Shown one piece after another: positions 8,217 to 19,085 of a stretch of DNA of 64,000 bases. A program made the position numbers and the translations under genes. Source of the DNA: Streptococcus sanguinis (GTDB taxonomy: Bacteria > Bacillota > Bacilli > Lactobacillales > Streptococcaceae); assembly GCF_900635155.1 (NCBI RefSeq), contig NZ_LR134002.1:1054001-1118000 (forward strand). The letters are read 5' to 3'. The notes beneath the pieces were generated by a model. That model was not told the origin of the DNA. It saw nothing but the letters and a program-made list of their open reading frames with translations, and made no database searches. The stretch's first letter is position 1; each line of letters begins with the position of its first letter.

Positions 8217-9529
8217 AGACATTAATCACATTTATTAGTCAGTATGATCCGATTGGTGTAAAATTTAAACATCCTACAAAAAAAGATGAAACGGGTCGAG
8301 AAAAAACGGACAATTTTCGAAGAGCCTTGTCTATAGGGGACATTCATACATATGAGCATGATGGATACCAACAGGAAATTTCAGATGGTCCTGCACTCGT
8401 AATTATTAAAGATGAATTACCTGACAAGCTTATTGTTATATATAGTGATGAGATGAAGGTAAAGCAGGAAAACTTTGAAAGGACTGTTAAAACTGTTTAT
8501 AGAAAAAAAGCAGTCCAAATCCCTGTGATTCAAAATGAGTATGTAACAGAGGGTGTTCATGAATTTGAAGCAATGTATAAATTTGTAGAAAAAATCCTTG
8601 ATAGAGAAGATATGTCCAACGGAGATTATATTTTAAATATTACAAGTGGTACTGCTCAATGCCAGGCTGCCATGTACTTTATCAATTTTATCAAGGATTA
8701 TCATACAAGACTTGCTCGGGTAGATTCTCCAAATGGGAAGAAAACAAATAGGTCTAATCAGGGCGCTCCTTATTTTGAAGAAGTTGTTTTAGATGATTTA
8801 TTGAAAAAACAAACAGCAGAAAAGGAAGATGAGCGTAAACCAGAAATTGAAACAGGCGAAAAGTTAAAAAACAATTTATTGCAACGGACCTATAAAGATT
8901 TCATTTTGAAGTATGAATACAAAGCAGCATTAGATATCTTAAAGGGAAATCCCGATATCATTTCTGATAAACAAGATCAAGAAAAATCAAAAAATATATT
9001 AGAAAGCATGATTAGTGTTTTTCAAAAACAGAGAGTTCTTGAAGAGATTGTAGCTGATGATAATTTGCAATATGGTGACACAGATGAGTTTCAAAAAGTG
9101 TTAAATTATTATCTGATGATTGATATTCTAAACCGTAGAGGTCAAGTGACTGATGTGCTAGTCAAGGCAAAATCCTTTGCGGAGTTTATCTTAAAATCTG
9201 TGATTGAAAGAAGACATTCAGATTTAGAACTAATTAAAAAGAATAAGAGAATTAATATTTTTGATATGATTAAAATTCTCAACCATTATCATGAATATTC
9301 TAAATTTGAAACTCCAATTTCAAAAATTATAGCTGTAAATAAGCAAAGGAATGACGTTGCTCACGGACTGGTTGTGATTTCAGTGGAGCAAGAGGAATTG
9401 GACGAATTGGTGAAGGGGTTGAAAGAGCTCGTCATTGCTGCATATTTTGATATGAATGCCTCTTTATATCAGAAATATTTTGATTATTATGATATAAAGA
9501 ATCAAGATTTAATCAGCTGTCTTAAATAG
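8213..9529 (+). CDS. csm6: Cyclic-oligoadenylate-activated RNase Csm6 (CARF-HEPN)
   Basis: Csm6 is a stand-alone dimeric RNase that binds the cyclic oligoadenylate made by Cas10 through a CARF domain and cuts RNA through a HEPN domain. The 438-aa protein has the CARF ligand-loop signature NITSGTAQ at residues 142-149. The HEPN motif R-X4-H is intact as RNDVAH (R379 to H384) near the C-terminus. With the Csm3 and HD sites apparently dead, this is the only nuclease of the interference step that looks active in the locus. It is the last gene of the operon and is followed by a terminator. Confidence 0.92.
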   Translation: MKTLITFISQYDPIGVKFKHPTKKDETGREKTDNFRRALSIGDIHTYEHDGYQQEISDGPALVIIKDELPDKLIVIYSDEMKVKQENFERTVKTVYRKKAVQIPVIQNEYVTEGVHEFEAMYKFVEKILDREDMSNGDYILNITSGTAQCQAAMYFINFIKDYHTRLARVDSPNGKKTNRSNQGAPYFEEVVLDDLLKKQTAEKEDERKPEIETGEKLKNNLLQRTYKDFILKYEYKAALDILKGNPDIISDKQDQEKSKNILESMISVFQKQRVLEEIVADDNLQYGDTDEFQKVLNYYLMIDILNRRGQVTDVLVKAKSFAEFILKSVIERRHSDLELIKKNKRINIFDMIKILNHYHEYSKFETPISKIIAVNKQRNDVAHGLVVISVEQEELDELVKGLKELVIAAYFDMNASLYQKYFDYYDIKNQDLISCLK

Positions 9530-9596
9530 ACTTCCACTTTCCCTACCTCTTTCCTCCATCTGATAGACCTGAAGTGAAACCAAGTCTGAAAAATAG

Positions 9597-9644
9597 AAAA
9601 AACACCTATAGCCTGCAGTAAGCTGCCTGCTTCTAGGTGTTTTA
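9597..9644. terminator. Bidirectional terminator between csm6 and the LysR gene
   Basis: AAAACACCTA (9599-9608) pairs with TAGGTGTTTT (9634-9643). A- and T-runs on both sides serve the converging csm operon (+) and the LysR gene (-). The remaining 67 bases after csm6 show nothing else. Confidence 0.8.
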
Positions 9645-9646
9645 CT

Positions 9647-10555
9647 TTATTTATCAAACTTCACTTCCTCAATCAGATACTCAATGAAGCGTTCTCCCAT
9701 CTTAGACAGGCTGGCTTTTTCGTGCTGGATGTAGACCAGTTCAATCGGATCATCAATGTCCAGTGGGATAGAGACAATGTTATCACCATTGAGGTTGCTG
9801 TTGAGAATACCAGTTGCAATTGTGTAGCCGTCCAAACCGATCAAAAGGTTAAAGAGGGTCGCACGATCGCTGACCACGATGGATTTTTTATGGTGTTCCT
9901 GAGAGAGAATTTCCTCAGAAAAGTAGAAGGAGTTGTGGGTCCCTTGGTCGTAGCTGAGATAGGGGAAGTTTTCTAAATCAGATAATTGAACCAGCTTTTT
10001 CTTGGCCAGCGGATTGGACTTGCTGACAAAGATATGGGGCTGAGCTGTAAAGAGATGAGTAGCAATCAGGTGATTGTCATCCAGCATCTTGGATAGGACA
10101 TCGCGGTTGTAGCTATTGAGAAAGAGGACGCCGATTTCGCTGCGGAAGTTTTTTACGTCGTCAATAATTTCCCAAGTCCGAGTTTCCCGCAAAAAGAGCT
10201 CGTATTTCTCCATATCGCTTTTTTTAAGAAGGGAGACAAAGGCATTGACCACAAAGGCATAGTGCTGGGCAGAAACGCTGAAAAGTTCACGGTGGGCGAC
10301 GGGGTTTTTGTATCGCTCCTCTAGAAGTTGCGTCTGCTCAACTACCTGCCGAGCATAAGAAAGAAACTCCATGCCGTCCTTGGTCAAGGTAATTCCTTTG
10401 GGATTGCGAATAAAAATCTCGATGCCCATTTCATTTTCCAAATCCCGCACAGCATTGGACAAACTAGGCTGAGTAATGAAAAGCTGCTTGGCAGCTTCGT
10501 TCATACTGCCAGTCTCGACGATTTTGATAATATAGTGTAACTGTTGAATTCTCAT
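9647..10555 (-). CDS. mtaR: LysR-type regulator of the MtaR/CpsY group
   Basis: The 302-aa protein has an N-terminal winged helix-turn-helix, MRIQQLHYIIKIVETGSMNEAA and TQPSLSNAVRDLE within residues 1-50. An effector-binding domain with PHIFVSKSNPLA and YTIATGILNSNLNG follows. The sequence closely resembles streptococcal MtaR/CpsY/MetR regulators, which control methionine uptake and surface or virulence traits in other streptococci. No target gene is adjacent: it faces the csm operon and is divergent from the 10864 gene across 308 bp. The class is secure; assignment to MtaR rests on remembered similarity. Confidence 0.85.
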   Translation of the reverse strand: MRIQQLHYIIKIVETGSMNEAAKQLFITQPSLSNAVRDLENEMGIEIFIRNPKGITLTKDGMEFLSYARQVVEQTQLLEERYKNPVAHRELFSVSAQHYAFVVNAFVSLLKKSDMEKYELFLRETRTWEIIDDVKNFRSEIGVLFLNSYNRDVLSKMLDDNHLIATHLFTAQPHIFVSKSNPLAKKKLVQLSDLENFPYLSYDQGTHNSFYFSEEILSQEHHKKSIVVSDRATLFNLLIGLDGYTIATGILNSNLNGDNIVSIPLDIDDPIELVYIQHEKASLSKMGERFIEYLIEEVKFDK

Positions 10556-10863
10556 AGGACTATTTTATCACAAACTTAGTTGATTTTTCTAGTGATTGCT
10601 AGTTCTGAGGAGAAACTTCACATATGTAATAACTTATATATTTTACTATGGATATAGAATGGTGGGAGTAGATTTTCTTAATCTACTTGAATAAAGATTT
10701 TTATAAGATTGGTTGCATCTGGATTTTGATTTTTTGAAATAGCCATGATAAAATAAAAGTTGGTCTTAGTCTATTAGATAGGGTTAATGAAATCTGTTTT
10801 GAATACTATATATGTAGTCTAAACTAAATCTATAAGTTAGTAAGGTAATTAAATCAAGAAGTT
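10556..10863. other. 308-bp divergent intergenic region
   Basis: AT-rich spacer between the LysR gene (-) and the 10864 gene (+). LysR genes are usually autoregulated from such a region, and T-N11-A type sites could be present, but I see no convincing -35/-10 pair, operator or RNA structure. No open frame of note. Confidence 0.4.
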
Positions 10864-11721
10864 ATGAAAAAAGATGATGAATCATTCGAAGAAATATTTT
10901 CGGATATTTCCATAGAGGAGAAAAAGAATAAAAGGACTGCATTTATTGTCATAGGTTCTTTAGTTTACGGAGCACTTGTTTTGACGGCTGTTGTTTTTTC
11001 ATTTCTTCATTCGCATAAACATTCAACTTCTAGAAAAACTAGTTCAACACAGGAAATAGTATATTCTACAAGTTCTGATTCTGAACAAAATGAGGCAGAA
11101 ATTTTTGCTAGAAAGTTGATAAGTGACGAAAAAGAATATCAATTTTCTTGGGAAGTTCAGGATTTTGATGGTTTAAGATTTGACAAAAATCTTGGAGGGA
11201 CAAGTCTGGATGCGATAATCAGCAGATATGGGAGGCCTGATTCGGGTGAAGGATGGATAGCCTTGAATTATGGGAAAGAAACTCCTCAAATTCGGTTGCG
11301 ATGGCATAGTATCGAGCGTTATAAGTATGCTTATGTAAGCTTAGTTTTTGAAAAATTTAAAGATGAATACAAACTTATCTCTAAAGAATACTACAATTTA
11401 AATAGTTCTAAATTACCCATTGATACCGAAGCGAGCAGAGATTTCACTTGGACTCAAGCAGCGTTCGATAGTTTGCTTTTGGAAAATAAGGAAGGAAATT
11501 CTCAAACGGGTTCTACCTATGAAGAAATTATCAGTCTGTATGGACCACCGCAAAATCAAAATCTGTCAGCTGAAGATTATATTTCTAATTTAAAAGTTTC
11601 TTATGTGTCACCTAAGCCAGATGAAAGCAATATGAAGCTTAGGCAAGTCGATTTAGAGTTTATTAAGATAGATTCGGGCAGCTGGTATCTTGTGAAAAAA
11701 GATTCTGTAAATTTGAACTAG
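10864..11721 (+). CDS. Membrane-anchored extracellular protein with two SmpA/BLIP-like repeats
   Basis: The 285-aa protein has a charged 23-residue cytoplasmic start and one transmembrane segment at about 25-47 (TAFIVIGSLVYGALVLTAVV). A Ser/Thr-rich linker (55-75) leads to two homologous extracytoplasmic modules. Each has the pattern LDAIISRYGRP...LNYG (about 115-135) or YEEIISLYGPP...LKVSY (about 220-240), followed by a strand ending EF/LVKK or EYKLISKEYY. This resembles the small SmpA/OmlA or BLIP-like fold of many Gram-positive surface proteins. Function is unknown. The ribosome binding site is poor (AAGAAG close to the ATG), and the gene stands alone. Confidence 0.7.
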   Translation: MKKDDESFEEIFSDISIEEKKNKRTAFIVIGSLVYGALVLTAVVFSFLHSHKHSTSRKTSSTQEIVYSTSSDSEQNEAEIFARKLISDEKEYQFSWEVQDFDGLRFDKNLGGTSLDAIISRYGRPDSGEGWIALNYGKETPQIRLRWHSIERYKYAYVSLVFEKFKDEYKLISKEYYNLNSSKLPIDTEASRDFTWTQAAFDSLLLENKEGNSQTGSTYEEIISLYGPPQNQNLSAEDYISNLKVSYVSPKPDESNMKLRQVDLEFIKIDSGSWYLVKKDSVNLN

Positions 11722-11764
11722 TTCTAGATTTTATTTTCTGATGCATTATTTTTTTGTAGTCACC

Positions 11765-11793
11765 TTGACATTCCTCATCTCTAACGATATAAT
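11765..11793 (+). promoter_or_regulatory. Promoter of pyrK-pyrD
   Basis: TTGACA (11765-11770) and TATAAT (11788-11793) are 17 bp apart, directly upstream of the PyrR-type leader. Confidence 0.85.
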
Positions 11794-11805
11794 GTTTACA
11801 ATTTA

Positions 11806-11906
11806 ACCTTTAATCAAGTCCAGTGAGGCTGCAAGGTGGGAAAAGCGGTATAAGAGGCAGTTAGCTGCCTTGTTTTTTGCGAAACCTTGCTGCGGCGAGG
11901 TTTTTT
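11806..11906 (+). promoter_or_regulatory. PyrR-dependent attenuator before pyrK
   Basis: The PyrR binding-loop motif AGTCCAGTGAGGCT is at 11817-11830, enclosed by ACCTT and AAGGT arms that form the anti-antiterminator. GCAAGGT (11831-11837) can instead pair with ACCTTGC (11884-11890), giving an antiterminator. The terminator is AACCTTGC (11883-11890) with GCGAGGTT (11895-11902) and a T-run. When UMP is high, PyrR should hold the first stem and cause termination. A further hairpin AGGCAG-TTAG-CTGCCT (11855-11870) followed by a T-run lies inside the antiterminator loop. Confidence 0.9.
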
Positions 11907-11927
11907 CTTGTAGAAAGTGAGGTTGTC

Positions 11928-13684
<1,757 letters not shown>

Positions 13685-13698
13685 AGTTACATTTTTAC

Positions 13699-13727
13699 TT
13701 GACAATTCTGCTGTGAAATTATAGAAT
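13699..13727 (+). promoter_or_regulatory. Promoter of pyrF
   Basis: TTGACA (13699-13704) and TAGAAT (13722-13727) with 17-bp spacing. pyrF therefore has its own promoter instead of relying on pyrK read-through. Confidence 0.8.
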
Positions 13728-13737
13728 GAACTAAATA

Positions 13738-13837
13738 TAACCTTTAAAGAAGTCCAGAGAGGCTACTAAGGTACATACGTTTGAATGGCAGATACTGCCA
13801 CATTTTCGTGTAACCTTGCTCTCGGGCAAGGTTTTTC
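13738..13837 (+). promoter_or_regulatory. Second PyrR-dependent attenuator, before pyrF
   Basis: The PyrR loop AGTCCAGAGAGGCT is at 13751-13764, flanked by ACCTT and AAGGT arms. The terminator AACCTTGC (13812-13819) with GCAAGGTT (13826-13833) and a T-run follows. It has the same architecture as the pyrK leader. A GGCAG-ATA-CTGCC hairpin sits between, here without a T-run. Confidence 0.9.
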
Positions 13838-13931
13838 TATGGCTCTGAGCCTAATGCGAAGGTTGGTTTTGAGATATAAATGCCTAATGGACTTTTTTGA
13901 AGATAATAATTTAAAAGGAGATTTTCCCCTC

Positions 13932-14624
13932 ATGCGTGAAGAACGGCCTATTATCGCCCTCGACTTTCCATCTTTTGATGATGTCAAAGATTTCTTGGAG
14001 CATTTTCCGGAAGATGAAAAACTCTATGTCAAAATCGGCATGGAATTCTTCTATGCCATTGGTCCAGAAATCGTTCATTATCTGAAAGGTCTTGGACACA
14101 GCATTTTCTTGGATTTGAAACTGCACGACATTCCCAATACGGTGCGCTCAGCCATGTCTGTCCTAGGTACCTTTGGTATTGACATGGTGACAGTTCATGC
14201 AGCGGGTGGTGTGGAGATGATGAGCGAAGCTAAGAAGGTCTTGGGGGATAAGGCTAAGTTGGTTGCGGTAACTCAGCTGACCTCGACCAGTGAGGATGAT
14301 ATGCGGGATTGCCAAAACATCCAGACTACGGTTCAGGAGTCTGTTGTCAATTACGCTCGGAAGGCCAAAGAAGCTGGTTTGGATGGCGTAGTTTGCTCAG
14401 CTCAAGAAGTGGAACTGATAAAGGCGGCTACTGCAAATGACTTTCTCTGTGTGACGCCTGGTATTCGGCCAGCTGGATCAGAAATCGGCGACCAAAAACG
14501 GGTCATGACACCGCAGGAAGCTCATCAAATCGGCAGTGATTATATTGTAGTCGGCCGTCCAATTATCCAAGCTGAAAATCCTTGGGATGCTTACCACGAG
14601 ATTAAGAAGCAGTGGAATAGCTAG
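13932..14624 (+). CDS. pyrF: Orotidine 5'-phosphate decarboxylase PyrF
   Basis: PyrF decarboxylates OMP to UMP, the last step of the pathway. The catalytic D-x-K-x-x-D signature is visible as [12 protein letters not shown] near residue 60. The phosphate site includes [16 protein letters not shown] and IVVGRPI near the C-terminus. I chose ATG 13932 ([13 protein letters not shown]), preceded by AAAGGAG at 13914-13920; longer in-frame starts fall in the attenuator. Result is 230 aa, normal for streptococci. Confidence 0.94.
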   Translation: MREERPIIALDFPSFDDVKDFLEHFPEDEKLYVKIGMEFFYAIGPEIVHYLKGLGHSIFLDLKLHDIPNTVRSAMSVLGTFGIDMVTVHAAGGVEMMSEAKKVLGDKAKLVAVTQLTSTSEDDMRDCQNIQTTVQESVVNYARKAKEAGLDGVVCSAQEVELIKAATANDFLCVTPGIRPAGSEIGDQKRVMTPQEAHQIGSDYIVVGRPIIQAENPWDAYHEIKKQWNS

Positions 14625-14702
14625 GTAAAACAAGAAATACGAATTAAATCGTTATACAAAATTAACAGCATCATAAACATTCAAATTTATAAGGAGCAAA
14701 AA

Positions 14703-15332
14703 ATGACTTTAGCAAAAGAGATTGCGCGTGATTTATTGAAAATCAAAGCTGTGTATTTGAAGCCGGAAGAGCCTTTTACATGGGCGTCGGGCATCAAGTC
14801 ACCTATATATACGGACAACCGTGTGACTTTGGCTTATCCAGAGACTCGGACCTTGATTGAAGATGGTTTTGTCGAAAAGATTCGGGCGGAATTTCCAGAT
14901 GTAGAAGTCATTGCTGGAACTGCGACAGCAGGTATTCCTCACGGAGCTATTATTGCAGATAAAATGAACCTGCCATTTGCCTATATCCGCAGCAAACCAA
15001 AAGATCACGGAGCAGGCAATCAAATCGAAGGTCGCGTAGTGCCTGGACAGAAGATGGTTGTCATTGAAGACTTAATCTCGACGGGCGGTTCGGTCTTGGA
15101 TGCTATCGCTGCCGCTAAACGTGAAGGTGCGGATGTGGTTGGAGCAGCGGCTATCTTTACCTATGAGCTGCCAAAGGCAGAAAAGAACTTCGATGAAGCA
15201 GGTGTCAAATTGGTGACCCTTTCTAACTACACTGAGCTAATCACTCTGGCTGAAGCAGAAGGTTATGTCAGTCCTGAGGGCTTGGCCTTGCTTGAGAAAT
15301 TTAAGCATGACCAAGAAAATTGGCAGGCCTAG
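14703..15332 (+). CDS. pyrE: Orotate phosphoribosyltransferase PyrE
   Basis: PyrE joins orotate to PRPP to make OMP. The PRPP-binding loop [12 protein letters not shown] is clear near 117-128, and TYTDNR-type residues near the N-terminus (SPIYTDNRV) are conserved. The protein is 209 aa. It sits 78 bases after pyrF with its own AAGGAGC ribosome binding site. No separate attenuator is visible, so it is probably read from the pyrF promoter. Confidence 0.95.
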   Translation: MTLAKEIARDLLKIKAVYLKPEEPFTWASGIKSPIYTDNRVTLAYPETRTLIEDGFVEKIRAEFPDVEVIAGTATAGIPHGAIIADKMNLPFAYIRSKPKDHGAGNQIEGRVVPGQKMVVIEDLISTGGSVLDAIAAAKREGADVVGAAAIFTYELPKAEKNFDEAGVKLVTLSNYTELITLAEAEGYVSPEGLALLEKFKHDQENWQA

Positions 15333-15346
15333 ACCGAATAGAAATA

Positions 15347-15377
15347 AAATGATCTGACTCTTATTCAGGTCATTTTT
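15347..15377 (+). terminator. Terminator after pyrE
   Basis: AAATGATCTGA (15347-15357) pairs with TCAGGTCATTT (15365-15375), one G-U pair, followed by more T. Confidence 0.75.
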
Positions 15378-15443
15378 CAGTAAAACGTCCTTGTCTTGCC
15401 TTTAAAAATGGCTTAAAGTCTCTGTGTTTGGTATAATAGAGCT

Positions 15444-16982
15444 ATGTCTAAGATTTATCATCTATCCTTTTCGATATTACAGAAAGTTATGCTGATTACG
15501 GCTGTTCACTGGTTTCTGATTGCCATCTGGCATGTTGCAGAGCTGAATAGTATAGCTATAATTGCCTTTGCTGGGTTAGCTTATCTGGCCTATCGCTATC
15601 GGCATTTGCTAGAAAAGTCCTATCATTGGCTGATGAAGCATAAATTTCTTGTTATGGTAGCTGCCTTTATTTTTCAGCTGATTATGCTCTTTTCAGCAGA
15701 GCTTTTGATTAGGCGGGATGCAGCAGTAGTCTTTACAGGAGCTTTCAAAACTCTGAAAGAAAGCTCCATTTCCAGCTATCTGACCCGGAATCCTAACAAT
15801 GTCTCACTATTTCTCTACGAGCGTTTTTTCTTTAATGTATTTGGGGAATCTGGTCTATGGGTCATGCAGGCCTTGAATATTGTTTATACTAACGTAACGG
15901 CCTTGATTCTCTATAAGGGTTGCCAAAAGTATTTTTCACAAAAAACTGCAGATGCTGTATTTAGTCTTTATGTGCTTTTACTGGGCTTTTCTCCTTATTT
16001 CTTTTCAATGTATACGGATATTCCGCCCCTGCCTTTCATTAGTCTGCAAATTTTTCTAGTTCTGGGGTTGCTGAAGGGAGAGGAGACTAGCAGACAGCTG
16101 GTTTGGCGCGGTATTTTGCTTGGGCTAATGACAAGTCTGGCTTTCTTCTTTAGACCAACAGTAATGATTCTGCTGATAGCTGTCTTCGGAGTTCTCTTGT
16201 TCAAAAAGAATTGGAAGAAGTTCTTTCTGACACTGGTCGTTTTTGCTTGCAGTTTTGCGATTAGCTATGCCCCGCTGCATTACTGGTCCAAGCATCAGAC
16301 GGAAGTGCCGATTATGGAGGGAGAGGGATTGGCAAAAGGCCCCTTGCTCTTTATTAATCTAGGTCTGACCTTCAATGGCCACAATCAGGAAGATATGAAA
16401 GAAGGGCTCTTGCAGTATATTGAGCCTGATAAGCAAGCTTATTACAACAACGGTATGTTTGCCAAGGAATATGTTATCAAGGAAATCAAGCGGCGCTTAA
16501 GTGAATATAATCCTTTGACTTTCGCTCATCATCTCTTCCATAAGCAGTCTTTGACTGTAGCAGAAGGAGATTTGGGCTGGCTCTACCGCAGTGTCGAAAA
16601 TGAAAAGACACCTTATATATCGCCTTTTTACCAAGATACGAAGAATAATCCTTTTACTCAGTTTGTCCGTGACTTCTTCCTGAACACTGACAAGTCAGAA
16701 TTTGTCTATTTCTCGCTGTCCAAGCAGGTGGTTTGGATTGTCATGGCAGCAGGACTTGTCTTTGCTCTTTGGAAATATCGCTTCAGTGATGAACTGAATT
16801 TTCTAACCTTAGCTGTTTTTGGTGGCCTGCTCTTTTTGCAGATTTTCGAGGGAGGAAAGACGAGATATCTGATTCAGTTTTTGCCACAGATTTTGATTCT
16901 GTCTGCTGTGGGCTTATCTCAGTACCCACAAGCCCTAGGGAAGTTTCGCTTTTGGACTAGAAAGAAGGAATCTTTGAAATGA
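15444..16982 (+). CDS. Polytopic membrane protein, GT-C type glycosyltransferase-like
   Basis: The 512-aa protein has about ten hydrophobic segments and one large extracytoplasmic stretch (about 270-410). An acidic motif LIRRDAAVVFTGA follows the second or third segment, like the Asp-containing first loop of GT-C (GT39-like) transferases. It resembles the XrtG-associated glycosyltransferase-like membrane family seen in many streptococci. The substrate is unknown, probably a polyprenyl-linked sugar. The stop overlaps the next gene by ATGA, so the two are likely co-translated. Confidence 0.65.
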   Translation: MSKIYHLSFSILQKVMLITAVHWFLIAIWHVAELNSIAIIAFAGLAYLAYRYRHLLEKSYHWLMKHKFLVMVAAFIFQLIMLFSAELLIRRDAAVVFTGAFKTLKESSISSYLTRNPNNVSLFLYERFFFNVFGESGLWVMQALNIVYTNVTALILYKGCQKYFSQKTADAVFSLYVLLLGFSPYFFSMYTDIPPLPFISLQIFLVLGLLKGEETSRQLVWRGILLGLMTSLAFFFRPTVMILLIAVFGVLLFKKNWKKFFLTLVVFACSFAISYAPLHYWSKHQTEVPIMEGEGLAKGPLLFINLGLTFNGHNQEDMKEGLLQYIEPDKQAYYNNGMFAKEYVIKEIKRRLSEYNPLTFAHHLFHKQSLTVAEGDLGWLYRSVENEKTPYISPFYQDTKNNPFTQFVRDFFLNTDKSEFVYFSLSKQVVWIVMAAGLVFALWKYRFSDELNFLTLAVFGGLLFLQIFEGGKTRYLIQFLPQILILSAVGLSQYPQALGKFRFWTRKKESLK

Positions 16983-17731
16983 AAAGACCTGTTCCTATCT
17001 ATGAACCGCTTTATAGCTTGACGCCTATTGCAGACAATATCTGGATTGTCGACGGTGATTTGATTGAGATGGATGCGGTGCTGATAAATCTCCCCTTTTC
17101 AACCCGCATGACTGTCATCAAGTTAGCAAATGGACAGCTATGGTGCCATTCACCAATCCAGCCAAATCAAGCCTTGTTTGACCAGTTGGACGCTTTGGGA
17201 CCAGTCGCACACCTTGTTTCATCTAATAAGATTCACTATGCTTATATAGCTGACTGGAAGAAGCGTTATCCTGAGGCAATTGCTTGGTCTAGCCCAGGAG
17301 TTGAGGAGAGAGCGACCAAGCAGAAAATTTCAGTCACTTTTGATGAAAAACTGACGGATGAGGCTCCAGAAGCTTGGGGAGACCAGATAGAACAGTTGGT
17401 TTTCAAGGGAAGTACTTATATTGAGGAAGTTGTCTTTTTTCATAGGGACAGTCAAACCTTGATTTTGACAGATTTGATTGAGAATTTTGAAACAGAGCGT
17501 TTTCCAAGTCAGCTTCGTGGCAAGGCTTATAAGTTAGTTCGAGTTGCAGCTCCAGATGGTCAGACGCCTATTGACTACCGTATGACCTTTATCGGTCATC
17601 AAAAAGAAGCCAAAGAATGTCTAGAGCAGATGCTGGCTTGGCAACCAGAAAAAATCATCCTAGCCCACGGTTCTTGTTTTCTGGAAAATGGCACAGCAGA
17701 ACTAAGAAGAGCACTTAGGTGGATTAGATAG
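16979..17731 (+). CDS. DUF4336-like protein, metallo-beta-lactamase-type fold without classical motif
   Basis: The 250-aa soluble protein begins YEPLYSLTPIADNIWIVDG, typical of the DUF4336 group, which is related to metallo-beta-lactamase folds. The strands MTVIKLANGQLWCHSPI and TLILTDLIENF and the late IILAHGSCFLENG fit that fold. The usual HxHxDH zinc motif is not present, so hydrolase activity is doubtful. It is translationally coupled to the membrane protein upstream. Function unknown. Confidence 0.65.
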   Translation: MKRPVPIYEPLYSLTPIADNIWIVDGDLIEMDAVLINLPFSTRMTVIKLANGQLWCHSPIQPNQALFDQLDALGPVAHLVSSNKIHYAYIADWKKRYPEAIAWSSPGVEERATKQKISVTFDEKLTDEAPEAWGDQIEQLVFKGSTYIEEVVFFHRDSQTLILTDLIENFETERFPSQLRGKAYKLVRVAAPDGQTPIDYRMTFIGHQKEAKECLEQMLAWQPEKIILAHGSCFLENGTAELRRALRWIR

Positions 17732-17780
17732 GAAAAAATTATTTATTGCCTTGTTCCAAGGAGGAAGTCTCTAAAATTTT

Positions 17781-18413
17781 ATGATAAAGAGAAGTTTGTT
17801 TTTTTATTTTATATACAAAATTGTTTTTCTTATGCTTTTGATCTTGCTGACCGTTTTTGCTTTTTCCTATTTGATTCATAACGGAAGTGGATATGTACGG
17901 GAAGAAGCGAGTAAGAGTGAGAGAAAAAGTGCTTATGTAGGGGTCGCTGGTGGAATTATTATTTCTGGTTTCACTTTTGTTCGATTTCTTGAATTAACTG
18001 AGCATATCAGCAGGCATAGAAAATATCTTAAAATAATGACGGAGGAATTATCTCCAACTCCTGATTTTGAAACAATAGAAGAAGAGGCTGACTTTCATGA
18101 CAAAGAATTAAAGCTTTTGATTTATAAGGATTGCCTCATTACTTATCATAACTATTTCTGTTTTAGGAAGATTGATTCTCAAATTTGGCAGATTTTCTTG
18201 AATAAATATCAGAAATATAGTCGATACAAGGGCAAGAAAAGCAAGTCTCTTTTGCCGCCGAAATTCTTCCTTATTGTCAGAAATCAAGATTATAGGGAAC
18301 AGTTTATGCCATTTAGGTACAAAGAGAAAAATTGGAGTCGTTTTAGTTCTTATCTAGCCGACCATTATCCGGCCATAGAGCTAGATGAACAAGTTCGTGA
18401 AATTGAGACGTAA
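17781..18413 (+). CDS. Membrane protein of unknown function (YcxB-like layout)
   Basis: The 210-aa protein has two transmembrane segments, at about 9-32 and 52-70 ([18 protein letters not shown]). A cytoplasmic domain with strands such as [20 protein letters not shown] follows, and the segment [12 protein letters not shown] near 150 resembles the arrangement of YcxB-like proteins. The only strong ribosome binding site (AAGGAGG, 17758-17764) is 16 bases from the ATG, unusually far; a stop codon just upstream rules out an earlier start. Its last codons carry the ung ribosome binding site. Confidence 0.6.
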   Translation: MIKRSLFFYFIYKIVFLMLLILLTVFAFSYLIHNGSGYVREEASKSERKSAYVGVAGGIIISGFTFVRFLELTEHISRHRKYLKIMTEELSPTPDFETIEEEADFHDKELKLLIYKDCLITYHNYFCFRKIDSQIWQIFLNKYQKYSRYKGKKSKSLLPPKFFLIVRNQDYREQFMPFRYKEKNWSRFSSYLADHYPAIELDEQVREIET

Positions 18414-18423
18414 GGAGACATAT

Positions 18424-19077
18424 ATGCAGCATTCAGCTTGGCATGCTTTGATTAAGGAGCAGCTGCCGGAAGGTTATTTTGCAAAAATCAATCATTTTTT
18501 AGATGAAGTGTATGCTTCAGGGACCATTTACCCACCTCGGGAAAAGGTATTTAATGCGATTCAGACGACAGATTTAGCGGATGTTAAGGTGGTTATTTTA
18601 GGGCAGGATCCCTACCACGGACCGAGACAGGCACAGGGCTTGAGTTTCTCTGTACCTGATGACATTCCAGCTCCGCCTTCTTTGCAGAATATTCTCAAAG
18701 AATTGGCTGATGATATTGGAGTGAAGGAGTCGCATGATTTGACTTCCTGGGCTCAGCAGGGTGTTCTCTTGCTCAATGCTGGTCTGACAGTGCCGGCTGG
18801 CCAGGCCAATGCGCATGCCGGCTTAATCTGGGAGCCTTTTACAGATGCTATTATCAAAGTAGTTAATGAAAAGTCTGATCCAGTTGTCTTTATCCTATGG
18901 GGTTCCTATGCCCGCAAGAAAAAAGCCTTGATAAGCAATTCGCAACATTTGATAATCGAGTCAGCTCACCCAAGTCCGCTGTCTGCTTACCGTGGTTTCT
19001 TTGGTAGTAAACCTTTTTCTCGTACCAATGATTTCTTAGTGGCTAAGGGCTTGGATCCTATCGATTGGTTAGCTTAG
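18424..19077 (+). CDS. ung: Uracil-DNA glycosylase Ung
   Basis: Ung removes uracil from DNA. The water-activating motif GQDPYHG is at about 61-67, and the DNA-intercalating loop [11 protein letters not shown] is near 180. The start ATG 18424 is six bases after AAGGAG (18412-18417), giving 217 aa, the same length as the pneumococcal enzyme. The ung-mutX-pyrC order is conserved in S. pneumoniae and groups two nucleotide-damage enzymes with a pyrimidine gene. Confidence 0.96.
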   Translation: MQHSAWHALIKEQLPEGYFAKINHFLDEVYASGTIYPPREKVFNAIQTTDLADVKVVILGQDPYHGPRQAQGLSFSVPDDIPAPPSLQNILKELADDIGVKESHDLTSWAQQGVLLLNAGLTVPAGQANAHAGLIWEPFTDAIIKVVNEKSDPVVFILWGSYARKKKALISNSQHLIIESAHPSPLSAYRGFFGSKPFSRTNDFLVAKGLDPIDWLA

Positions 19078-19085
19078 GAGGTAGT

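Noticed and set aside
16979..17731. Functional metallo-beta-lactamase
   Set aside because: The HxHxDH zinc motif is absent; only the general fold is suggested.
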